Origin: Nemophila menziesii
Taxonomy: Eukaryota > Streptophyta > Magnoliopsida > Boraginales > Hydrophyllaceae
DNA: 64,000 nucleotides
Direction of reading: 5' to 3'
NCBI GenBank assembly: GCA_029959085.1
Contig: JARWIR010000003.1
Span: 25,125,505 to 25,189,504 of the forward strand
In this document: positions 33,091-43,200 of the stretch, piece by piece
Layout of the letters: every line of letters starts with the position of its first letter
How positions within the stretch are numbered: the stretch's first letter is position 1
Notes under the pieces: model-generated
Told to the model about the DNA's origin: nothing
Databases searched by the model: none
The model's input: the letters and a program-made list of their open reading frames with translations, nothing else
Translations under genes and position numbers: made by a program

Positions 33091-33105
33091 CAAAAAGGGG
33101 GAGAT
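33091..33105 (+). promoter_or_regulatory. Polypurine tract
   Basis: CAAAAAGGGGGAGAT lies immediately before the 3' LTR and would prime second-strand synthesis. Confidence 0.9.
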
Positions 33106-34486
33106 TGTTGGCATATTGCCTCCCTTATTAGGTTGTTTTAATGTGACAAATCCTCTTGTGTTTAGTGTGCTAATTTCTATTGTTATTTATATTCTATCTT
33201 GCACTCTATTTCATCAAAAAGCTCCTTCTTTATCTTGTTGTTCAACTAGATTGTTTTATCTTAAGAATCTTATTCTCATACAAATACTATTAACCTTATC
33301 TTTATGATTATTGAGATTTAGCCTTAGTGTTCAACTTCAAAGATTCTTAGAAAAATGTTTACAACAACTTTCGTGAAGAAGATTTATTGATCCAAGTCAT
33401 TATCCTTCAAAGATTACTTGGCGCGGTACACCGCTGCGGTATACCGGACTAAGCTTGCGGACCAGGGCGCGGTATAGTGACTAGCCCGTCAGTATGCTAG
33501 AAAAACAAACCATTGAAGTGCGGTACACCGCACGAATCCTGCGGTACACCGCAAGGAAGGGTTTTCTGCACAAAAGACAAGTCATAAGAAATATATCCGT
33601 TGGGAGATTAATAGATCCGTTGGACTCAAGCCTTATGACCGTTGGAAGCCATTTTCTACTATAAATTGAAGCTCTTTGAAGGCTACAACTACACCAACTA
33701 ATTACAAACATTAAGGGGCTTAATTGCTATCATTCAAGAAGGTGTCAAGAGCTATACATAGTCAAATTCAATCTTAGTGAGCTTATAAATCCTTTCAAGG
33801 AGTTAATCAATTAAGCCACAAGGTTCTATCCACTCAAGAAGGAGTATACAAGCTTATAGTCATATCCACTCTTTTAGGAGTTTTAGATATAAGCTTTAAT
33901 TAGCAAACCTTTAAACACTTTGTTGCTATCCTCTTAAGTCTAGGTCTTGTAATAGATAGATTAAGAGAGAATTCAAGTATAGGGAGTATACTTGGTGTCC
34001 TTGTGTTGTGATTACGCAAGTGGTGTGTCCTTCGTGTTATCGAAGAGTTTGTAAAGGTTATTGTGTTCTCGACCCGGTTAAGAGAGACACGGGAGCTTAG
34101 TGAAAAGCTTGAAATCCTAAGGAGGCTTCCTTAGGTAGTGGATGTAGGGAAACCGAACCACTATAAATCGTGTGTATCTTTCTATCCCTACTCTATTTAC
34201 TTTCCGCACTCTATATGTTTGATTATATGCTTGCATGAATTCTATGTTTTTGTTTATTTAGGATATCTAACATATAGTCTTCTAGAGTAGTTTAAGATAT
34301 TGGATTAGCTTTTTACTAGTTATACTTTTATATCAAACCTTACTCCTTCCATTGCATGATCCCATAAGAGTTTGATTTTATTAGTTGACCTAGAAGTTTT
34401 CTCTTAAACTTATTATTGTCCAAAAGATTTTTAATTAGGCATTATCTTATTAGTAATCCTATTCACCCCCCCCTCTAGGACTTTCA
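33106..34486 (+). repeat. 3' LTR of the Sirevirus-like element
   Basis: Starts TGTTGGCATATTGCC and ends CTAGGACTTTCA; nearly identical to 27691-29070, one base longer through an extra C near 34466. Confidence 0.95.
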
Positions 34487-34491
34487 AACAA

Positions 34492-35829
34492 TATTATTAA
34501 ACCTAATGACCCCTCTATAATAAGAGTTAATCAACTCATAACAAGGGATAAAACTTGGAATGTTAATCTTATAAGGCAAATTTATGATAGAGAAATTAGT
34601 GATAAAATTGAAAGAATGTTTATACCTAATATGAATTGTGAGGATCTCTTTTGCATTGATTTTTGCAAAAATGGGAATTATACAGTTAAAGAAGCATATC
34701 ATTTACTTAAAAATGAGGAAATCCAAAAAGATATTATTAAAAATCAAAATATACCAACAATCTCTATCATTAGAGGTAAAGATCTTTGGGACCTAATTTG
34801 GAAAATGGAAACCCCAACCAAAATTAGGAATTTCATGTGGAGAGCAATAAGAAACCTACTACCCACTGAAGAAAATTTTTTTAACAAAAAATGTAGTGTT
34901 ACAAACATATGTAAACTATGTAACAATAATATTGAAACAGTTGAACATATGCTGTTTAGATGCCCTTGGGCCAAAAGTGTATGGTTTACTAATCCATTGA
35001 ATAACAAAACTGATAATGATAGCACAAATAGAATAGATCAATGGCTTTTAAATTATATACAACAAATAACCTTTACTTTTGACAAAAAAGATAGAATTTT
35101 AGAACTTATTTGCACAATTACTTGGCAAATTTGGAAAGATAGAAACAAATTTATCTATAACAATAATACCCTCTAATCACTATTAAAAATTATATAGAAG
35201 CATGGAAAGAATATTATAAAATATCAAACCCTAATGATACTAATTTCATGGATAAGATTAATGGGCTTGATAACACCAACCAAATCACAAACCAAATTAT
35301 TAGTAATAATACCAATACTAATAATAAATTTAAAGATAAATGGAAGAAACCACCTCCTAATAAATTTAAAATAAACTGTGATGCTGCTTTCTCGGATAAA
35401 GGATCAGCTATTGCAGGTTTAGTTAGAGACTCTAATGGTGAACTTGTAACAGGTAAAAGTTGGAAAATCGAGACAGAGTCAGTACTAGAAGCAGAGGCCA
35501 CTGGGATCCTTAAAGCAACCGATTTGGCTTTAGACTATCCTTTTGGAAGCGTGATTATAGAAAATGACGCGGCGAAGATCATGAAGCCCCTTTCTTCAAG
35601 AAACTTTATTCCGAGTCATTCAATTGAAAACATTATTTGTAATATTTATTTTTTGGCGGAACTATCGCACCCTTCTTTTACTCTTATTCCTAGGAGTAGA
35701 AATGTTGTTGCTGACTGGGTTGCCAAACAAGAGCTTCTAAGCAATTTGTTTGACAATTGGGATGTTTCCATCCCTCCCCAATTAGCAATTATCCTTAGTG
35801 TTGACAAGGACCCTATAGGGGTAGGATGA
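34492..35829 (+). pseudogene. LINE-2 ORF2, second part: zf-RVT and RNase H
   Basis: Continues the LINE-2 frame after the LTR element. The zf-RVT region is at about 34780-34990 (LIWKMETPTKIRNFMWRA, then CKLC..EHMLFRCPWA). A stop at 35174-35176 is followed by a frame change, then an open RNase H piece from 35248 to 35829 (INCDAAFSDKGSAIAGLVRD, with VLEAEATG and NVVADWVAK). This RNase H is less damaged than that of LINE-1. The poly(A) starts at about 35871. Confidence 0.88.
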
Positions 35830-35897
35830 CTTTTGTAACCTATTATCTTTATATATATATTTGCTTTGAACAAAAAAAAAAAGAAAATGAACAAAGC

Positions 35898-36188
35898 CGC
35901 TTGCAAGCAATTTGACCTCCTTTAGGAAAAAAACTCGTTCGTCTAACAAAAAATTTGTTCGAACTCGTTCGTTAGATTAACTCGTTAATATTTATGACAT
36001 GTAAATAAATGTTTTCGTTATTAATAAATATATTATTAAACCTATGAAAAAAATTATTCGTTAATAACTCAACATCGACTCGAAAAAAGTTCGTTTGATA
36101 TGTTAACAAACAAGTTTAAAAAATTCTGCTCGACTCATTAAAATTTGAACTCGACTCGTAAATTTTATCTAGCAAGTTTGCACATCTA
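35898..36188. repeat. Rest of PPR segment copy B and a repeat-rich flank
   Basis: 35898-about 36010 matches 18978-19095 of copy A. Beyond it the sequence has TCGAACTCGTTCG-type motifs and ends TTTGCACATCTAG, which looks like a hAT-type terminal repeat. I could not find its partner end. Confidence 0.5.
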
Positions 36189-36427
36189 GTATTTATTAGA
36201 GAGAGAAGAAAGAGATTTTATTATTGATTTCAAGTGTGTTCACAATTGTAATTGAGCTGCTATATATAATGACTTTAGCTTAGTGAACAAGTAACATACA
36301 CTACACATATAACACACACACTCAGCTATATCTCTAAATGTGTTTGTTGTCCTTTTGTGTAACTTTTTGGATGTTGTTGTGTGGGTTGTTGTAGGCTGTG
36401 GTGATGGTCCATTGTTGTCTATGTAGT

Positions 36428-37057
36428 CTATCTTATCATCCCTCTCAAGTTGAGCACGTTGAAAAGTGGAACCTTGGATAGTATAGAAGCAAATGGAGCA
36501 GCTGCAAGACCTTTTGTGAAAATGTCTGTAAGCTGTAATTGAGAAGAAACATGATAAACATGAAGAAGTTTAGACCTCACTAGCTCTCTAATGAAGTAAA
36601 AGTCAACATCAATATGGCGAGTCCTTGTGTGAAACATCCGATTAGATGCAAGATCAATAGCAGATAAGTTGTCACATGCAATAGAAGGAGTGTGTGAAGG
36701 AAGACTTAAGCTCTTAGGTAAGAAGGAAACCCACTTGAGTTCAGCAACAACATGAGTCATATCACGAATTTCAGGTTATGTAGAAGAACGAGAAACCGTA
36801 GATTGCTTCTTCGACCCCCAAGATACAAGGTTAGAGCCTAGAAAATGCAATAACGCGTTACCGATTGTCGATCTATAGAGCAACTGGACCAGTGAGAGTC
36901 TGAAAAAACTTTGAGAGTAGGATTCGAAGGTGTAAAATGTAATCCGTAATGGATTGTTCCTTTTATATAACGTAGTTTTTTTTAAGAGACTCATAATCTG
37001 CATTAGTTGGATGATGCATTGCTTGACAAATTTGATTAACACCAAACGCAATATCAT
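36428..37057 (-). pseudogene. Copia reverse transcriptase/RNase H C-terminal remnant
   Basis: Reading from 37057 down, ALLHFLGSNLVSWGSKKQS and then VAELKWVSFLPKSL, DNLSAIDLASNRMFHTRTRH and LADIFTKGL-like (LTDIFTKGLAAAPF) motifs are diagnostic of the copia RNase H end. Stops and frame changes separate the two pieces near 36765. Confidence 0.85.
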
Positions 37058-37139
37058 GTCTAGAGATGATGAGATATTTCAAAGCACCAGTTAAACTACG
37101 AAATAAGAAAGGATATTCAAAGGTTAATAAACCATGAGA

Positions 37140-37965
37140 TTAAGATGAATTTATACCATAAGTATTTCCAGAGGAAGGAGCAGCACCAAGAATCGATTTG
37201 GTTGAGGACGATGTACGACTACCACGACATCTATATGGTTGACCACAACCTCGATTTGAAGAATTACTTGAGGAAGAACATAGATCAGTATAAGAGGATG
37301 ACGAAATTTCACACGATTCAGTCATCTTCATATGAAACTTTTCAGATACAAGTAAACTACCTAACGAGTGAAAGCTGGGGGTAGATATTTAAGGTTGATT
37401 ATACTTATTAGGAAGACCTTTAAGTTTATACATAATTATGTCTTCAAGTGGAAGAGCTGAAGCAGCCGTTTCAAGACCATCACATATTTCTTGAATCTCA
37501 ACAAGTTAGGTGTTCATAGATCTATCACCTTTACAAATGTTGCAGAGACGCATCTTGAGTCCATGAACATGGGTACGACATTTATTGACAAAGAGATCTT
37601 CAAGCTTTTGCCAAACTTCATGCACACGATTGAGACGAACAATTTGTGTAATAATTGAGGTAATCATAGAAGAGTGAAGAGAAACCTTCAATTGATGATC
37701 CTCAATCAACCACATGGAGTAACTCGTAGCAGTTGACGCCGGAGGAGGAGTAGCTCCATTAAAAAATGTGATCTAAATGTCCATGAGCTTCAAGTACAAC
37801 TTCCATTTGAGCTCTCCATAATACGTAATTCGTAGAGTCGAGCTTAATTTGGACAAGAAACGCGCAATTTTGACAAAGTAGCAGTAAGCCAACTGGAACT
37901 TCTGAGCTGGATTTGATATGAGGAGTTGAAGAAACACGAGGCGTAGCTGAAGAAGATGACGCCAT
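37140..37965 (-). pseudogene. Copia gag remnant
   Basis: Starts MASSSSATPRVSSTPH at 37965. The segment LDSTNYVLWRAQMEVVLEAH and then VWQKLEDLFVNKCRTHVHGL match copia gag (UBN2 type). A frame change near 37760 and stops near 37505 split it. A Ser/Arg-rich tail is readable at 37331-37140. Confidence 0.8.
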
Positions 37966-38399
37966 AAGTGAAAAAAAACAGTACGGGAGATTGAGAAGAG
38001 AATCTGAATGCTTATATGGTCATCAATGGCTGAAAAAGCTTTTATTCTCTTTAGGCTCTGATACCATATTAGAGAGAGAAGAAAGAGAAATTATTATTGA
38101 TTTCAAGTGTGTTTACAATTGTATTTAAGCTTCTATATATAATGACTTTAGCTTAGTAAACAAGTAACACACACTACATATATAACACACACTCAGCTAT
38201 ATCTCTAAAATTGTTTGTTGTCCTTTGTGTAATCATTTTGGATGTTGTTGTCTAGGTTGTTGTAGGTTGTGGTGATGGTCCATTGCTGTCTATGTAGTCT
38301 ATTTTATCAGTATTAGACTCGAATCGGTTTATTTACAGCCTTATCTATATTATAAAGGACAGTAACGGGATGAAGTCCTTAAGAACCAGCCATGGGTTC

Positions 38400-41032
38400 G
38401 AATGGATGGTATACTAACTATTTTCTTAAAAGAGAGCAAGTTTAGAAAAAATTCGGAAAAACTGGGTAAAGTAGAGGCAATCTTACTACCAGACCTAGAG
38501 AAGTTTCAAGAGTGCTCAACGGTTTGTGTTAGAATCACCTGGCCAATCAATAAACCTCTTCATTCTGGGTTTCAGTTTTTCCAAAAACATCAACAACCGT
38601 GTTGGATCTCTTATAAGAATGAGAAGTTGTATTATTTTCGTTATGGGTGTGGTTTGAACCGGAATGTTATAACCCAACAAAATTGACTGTTAAATTGGAT
38701 AACTGGATACAGGCTCCTGATTCTTCGGCTACCGGCAATGGTAGTGTTGGAGGCTTTATCTTCAAGGTGGGAATTCAAATTTTTTCAAATAGGCTCTGGA
38801 CAACCTATAAGCCTTAGAAAAAGTTGAAAGGGAAGATTAGACATGTAAATAGGTTTGGTGAGGCTGCAAAGATTGATGTTCAGAAAAAAAGTATTTCTTC
38901 TTCCGGTAATGAAGGATATAAAAGGATGGTCAAAAGAGGTCAGATGACTCTTGTTGCAAAAAGGTACATATGACTTAGTCAATTAGACCATTGGGCCTCG
39001 AAGAGGCCTCGCTTTTAAATAAGTTGGGGGTCATTTTTTAAAGATGAGCTGGCTTTTCTTAATATCCCTCCGTCAAAACTCAATATACAGTTTCAACATA
39101 ACCCTAAAATACCTTCTCTAATAATGTCTCTATCGCCCGCTCCATTATCGAAAACTCAAGTCCTCTTCTTCAATTCGTCTCTCTTGAGAAGTAGAAATTA
39201 CGTACGAGGCAAGTTTGGTTGGGTCTTCGGTTAGGTGACTCGAATGTCTCTTCTGGTTCTTCAGCAACTCCCATCTCCAAATATGAAGACGTTAGTATGC
39301 TACACGGGGAAGGTGAAAAGGTTGAAGAGACAGTGGAGGATAAAGAAGATTATAACGACATTGAGGAGGAAATGGGTCATTGGGAAGAGGATGGTTCGAT
39401 GAAGGTTGGAGAGGTTTGCAGGGTTGTCCCACAACAACCCCAAGCTCCTCAAAGGTTTACTCTTGGAACTGTCAAGGGGCTGGTATGCCCTTAACAGAGC
39501 TCGCTTTAATTGATTATATTAACCCGTACCGAGGTATTATACTATTATTTCCTATTTTGAAGCTAAGTACTAAATTATATATGAATATTACTGTCTATAT
39601 TGACCCAATAGGCAAGTCTAGGGGTTTGGTTGTCTTAGCCAATAAAAGTTGTAATATAGAGCAATTTCATTGCTCCAAAAATCTTATTTATTGAAAAAAT
39701 GGTATACATGGTATGTGGAGAGTATGATTTCTATTGTTTATGGCCATCCTGACTCTCCTGAGAAGTCAAACTTTTTGAATCAATTACCTTGATATATAAT
39801 AAGAGATTTTTAACTTAATTCGCTTTTCTTCTGAAAAGTTGGGGGGTGATAAACCTATAAAGAAGAACATGAAAATGATTAATGATTTTATAAATCAGAT
39901 GGATTTATTTGAACTCCCACAAAAAATGGTGAGATATACCTGGAGCAACAAGAGAGTGGTGGTGGTGGGGGGGGGGGGGGGGGTTGCTTTGGTTAAGGAA
40001 ATGTTGGATAGAGCTTTATTCAACAGTGTTTCATTATCACTATCTTTTGATAGTTGGGTAGCATCACATCCAACTATAGATTCTGATCACTCACCTATTA
40101 TGCTTCACTTAAATAATTTAGCTAAAAAATCCAATAGTATAATTATATTGGACAAAAATTGGCTCACTATGAACTCTTGCACGGAGATAATTGAGAAAAG
40201 ATGGAAAAACTATAAAAATTTGTGGGTAAAGGGATTAACGGACTCCATAAAAATATTAAGGGACTCACCTTTAGTCTTACTAGATAGGCTAGGATGAGGA
40301 CCCTTTACTATAGAATATTGATTAAAAATGCTACAACTGAATTAAAGTTACTCTCTAATGTCCTTTTCTCTGAACAAAATATTGTGAAGTATAACTGTTT
40401 GACCAATTCTCTTGAGGATTTTTTGGTCAAAGAGGAGAGATATTGTGCTTTGAGGTCTAGAAATTTATGGTTAAAATTGGGTGATAAGAATTCTAGGTAT
40501 TTTCTAACTATCACAAAAGCTAAGATATAGAAACAAGATTGTTAGACTAAAGAAGAGGGATAGTACTTGGGTGGAAAATGATGATGAAATTGTTGATGAG
40601 ATAGTGGATTAATTCTCTAATGTGTTCCAGTCTGTGGGACCAAGATATTATTCTTCTATACTAAGTTGTATTAAATCATTTGTCAACTTTGAAATAAACA
40701 AAAATCTTGTTGAACCCATCACTATGGATGAGATTAAGTTTGCAGTTTGGAGCGCTAATCCTTATAAGGCTCCAAGTCCAGATGGTATATTTGGATTATT
40801 CTATGTAAGATATTGGAAGTTGATCAAATTTGATGTCCTAAGGGTTATCAAATTTATAGAATAATAATAGTGACCTTTTAGTTTTAAATAAAAGTATTAT
40901 AGCACTTACCCTAAATGTGTTAGTACAAAGAATATTGGTTTTTAAAGACCTATAAGTTGTGCAAATTAATATATAATCATTTATTAAATTATGGTCCTTA
41001 GAATGCAACCTTATATGGACCCTTGGTTGCAT
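38400..41032 (+). pseudogene. Old L1-type LINE fragment (LINE-3)
   Basis: An ORF1 scrap with VCVRITWPINKPLHSGFQFF precedes a decayed zinc knuckle (38402-38686). An acidic ORF1 tail is at 39219-39494. The endonuclease starts YSWNCQGAGMPL near 39445 and continues at 39839-40120 (YTWSNKR, DSDHSPIML). A connecting region (40294-40530, SRNLWLKLGDKNSRYF) and the first reverse transcriptase motif (PYKAPSPDGIFGLFY, near 40765) follow. Reading ends about 41032, so the rest of RT and RNase H is missing. It is divergent from LINE-1 and LINE-2, with many frameshifts. No target duplication found. Confidence 0.85.
39967..39983 (+). repeat. 17-base poly(G) run in LINE-3 endonuclease
   Basis: A GTGGTGGTGG tract passes into 17 consecutive G between the YTWSNKR motif and the ALVKEMLDRAL segment, replacing a few residues of the normal domain. 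Confidence 0.9.
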
Positions 41033-41481
41033 GAAGAACCGGACTGGGAACCATGTGATGAAGAACCGGCAACCCGACCATCTAATTGGAATACCGGTGT
41101 GGTGGCGGTTAAGAGGCTTATTTGAGACTCCGTAGGGTCTCTAAACTCCAAAAAACCTAATCCTACCTTCTTTCAACTTCACCAAAATAAATATATCAGT
41201 CCAAACTCCTTAAAAACACCATAAGAGGCTTGAAAACCTTCAAACACAGTAACAAATATCTCCCACATCTTCCATAAATACACAATCTTTGTCAAATCCA
41301 TTCCATAACACCACAAAACAAAAAAGATTATCAAGTTTCAAAATTTCTTCCATCACAAGCAAACTTATTTCCTTCCTTGATTATTCATAAATTCACCATC
41401 CAAACAACAACTTCAAGACACACCAACCATTCATAAAACTTAATTTATACTTGGTGCATCTTGAGTTGTGGGTTAGTAAAG

Positions 41482-41952
41482 ATGTCAGGAAGAGCGGATG
41501 CTATGGGCAAGAGTAAGAGTCAACCCACAGGGAATAATAAGAATTTGCCTGGAGCAACAAAATAGAAAGCCATCATCATCTATGATTCGGTTGCAAGGAA
41601 GCCAAAGCTCGAGGTTCCCACACAACCACTACGTAAATATAACATGAGAAAGAGAATTCTGGCCAAACTGAAAGAAAAAGATCCTACAACCAAGGATTAA
41701 GGTTCATCTTCAAGAACACCAGAAAGATCAATTAAGTATGAACCTAAACCTCCTGAATAGAAAATGATGTTGATGAAGAGAATCACCAAGCTAGAAGAAG
41801 AAAAATCATTGCACCATCATGCAAGAACTAAAGTTAGCCAACGTATTGATAGAATCATGGCTATGTTGGAAATACAAGACAATTCCCCTTCTGATTATGA
41901 ATGGCAAAACATAGTCTTTGGTTGGATAACGTCTTCTAATCTCTCTCCTTAA
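41482..41952 (+). pseudogene. Unrecognised decayed ORF with three in-frame stops
   Basis: One frame runs 157 codons from ATG at 41482 (MSGRADAMGKSKSQ) to a stop at 41950-41952, broken by three stops near 41563, 41698 and 41758. The last part, KRITKLEEEKSLHHH and RIMAMLEIQD, looks like a coiled coil. It sits upstream of a retrotransposon-like terminal motif (43139), so it may be a terminal ORF of an LTR element. I do not recognise the protein. Confidence 0.3.
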
Positions 41953-42599
41953 TTTCTCATGCGTTAAGTAGTTGTAGTTTAAATTTCATTTTCTTTATTG
42001 AGTCTTTTTTGAGTCGTGGGACATGACTCAATTTTTGAGTTAGGGGTAGGGATTCGTTGTCCCCGTCTTCTTTTTGTTTTTGCATAAAATTTAAACTTTT
42101 TAGGTTAGGAATTGGAATAGAATATGGTGAGTGTCCCTATTAATCATGTTTTTAGTTAGATCACTAATATTAGGTAGTATGTCCTTAAACAATGTCACAA
42201 CACTCTTTAGTATGAACTAAAACAGTAAGTAAAGGATATAGAAGATTAATGAGCAATGCGTAAGAAGAAAATTTGAATCTTAGGCTGCCTTGAGAGGTGT
42301 GTAGAATGTGAGGTTCGAAATTAGTTGATAATCCAGCTTAATCTATGAACTAGAAATGAAAAGTGAAAAGTGACGAGATCTAGTAAGTTAGAAAATTGAA
42401 TAAGGCAATTCTTTCATAAGCCACTTGAAGCCTTTAGCCTTCTAACCCATTTAATTGAATAGTATTATCCATCTCAGCCCTCTCATAGCCTTTCTAAAGC
42501 CTTGTAATAGCCACTTTACAAGCCATACCCATTAGTTTATAGGACTTATCCATATGACCCGCACTCAAATCGCAACCCGGAGAAAGGTCGTCTTTAAAG

Positions 42600-43200
42600 A
42601 TTAAGTTTGGAGTGGTGAGAATTATCATTGGGAAACACTGGAATTGGGAATTTATACATTGTAATTGTGCTACTACTGATGATGATCTTTTCTGTAACCC
42701 TTTGCCAGGGTAAAAGAAAAAATATAGAAAAGAAAAAGCGGCATATGATATCTCACATCAAAAAGAGAGTTATGGCCAACTTATAAAAGAAAGAAAAAAA
42801 ATATGAAAAAGATTGAATATGAAAAGGACCAACAAAGTAGAATTTATTCTTTGGTAATGTTTACCAGCAAGGGTCAAGCACTACTCTCTCATATTACACA
42901 CCTCTTCGTAGTTAATTTTTATTTATTTCTAGTGAATTAATCTTTCTTTCTTAGTTATTTAATTTGTCTATTTATTATTGCAATTAGTTTAATCTTCAGA
43001 AAACCAAACAAACATTTATCTTCTATTTATATGTATTTGCAACCAAACCACGATTCCCTTAAACATAATCGCTTTTAACTTTGCTAATATCTGAATACGA
43101 AAACCCTTTTCTTACCATTTTCTATTACTTGTCAATGAACCCCGTACACTTGCGGGTGGTTAAAGTCCGTTTTAATTTTAGGTAATTATTTATCATACTC
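42600..43200 (-). repeat. Retrotransposon-derived terminal sequence sharing the 1-1888 motif
   Basis: The complement of 43120-43165 contains CCCGCAAGTGTACGGGG followed by TTGACAAGTAAT, matching the landmark of the 685-bp array (CCCGCAAGTGCACGGGTC then TGACAAGTAAT). The A-rich stretch next to it (42720-42830) is typical of LTR-element 3' noncoding DNA. Full element limits unknown. Confidence 0.5.

Larger units (their letters stand above)
27691..34486 (+). mobile_element. Sirevirus-like (Ty1/copia) LTR retrotransposon lacking pol, nested in LINE-2
   Basis: Two LTRs of 1,380 and 1,381 bp, each TG...CA, enclose about 4.0 kb. AACAA flanks both sides (27686-27690 and 34487-34491). The initiator-tRNA-Met primer site TGGTATCAGAGC follows the 5' LTR after two bases, and the polypurine tract AAAAAGGGGGAGAT precedes the 3' LTR. 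Several AAGGGGGAG or GAGGGGGAG tracts lie in the last 450 bp, and the LTRs hold GCGGT/ACCGC inverted motifs; repeated polypurine tracts and LTR palindromes are known Sirevirus traits. Coding content is a gag-like ORF and a second ORF, with no integrase, reverse transcriptase or RNase H. It must depend on a related autonomous element. The LTRs differ at only three places that I saw. Confidence 0.93.
24550..35882 (+). mobile_element. LINE-2: 5'-chimeric/truncated L1-type LINE split by an LTR element
   Basis: GAAAATGAACAAAGC flanks the element on the left (24535-24549) and follows its poly(A) on the right (35883-35897): a 15-bp target duplication. PPR copy A shows the empty site (TAAATGAATAAAGCC near 18962), confirming both ends. 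The LINE parts are 24550-27690 and 34492-35882; 27691-34486 is a nested LTR retrotransposon that left its own 5-bp duplication. It lacks LINE-1's 5' region and nearly all of ORF1. ORF2 has several frameshifts and stops, so it is inactive. Confidence 0.93.
36194..38309 (-). mobile_element. Internally deleted Ty1/copia element
   Basis: Short LTRs at 36194-36438 and 38067-38309 are flanked by GTATT (36189-36193 and 38310-38314). On the minus strand the LTR begins TGATAA. The primer-binding site for initiator tRNA-Met appears as its complement GGCTCTGATACCA at 38054-38066. The polypurine tract is the complement of 36439-36455. The LTRs differ at roughly 7% of positions by eye, so the insertion is old. 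Gag remnants and the C-terminal part of RNase H remain; protease, integrase and most reverse transcriptase are gone. Confidence 0.92.

Noticed and set aside
32941..33105. Multiple purine tracts as a G-quadruplex array
   Set aside because: They are spaced single tracts matching the known polypurine tracts of this retroelement group, not a quadruplex pattern.
42720..42840. A-rich simple repeat as a regulatory element
   Set aside because: Looks like ordinary LTR-element noncoding DNA; no specific motif.
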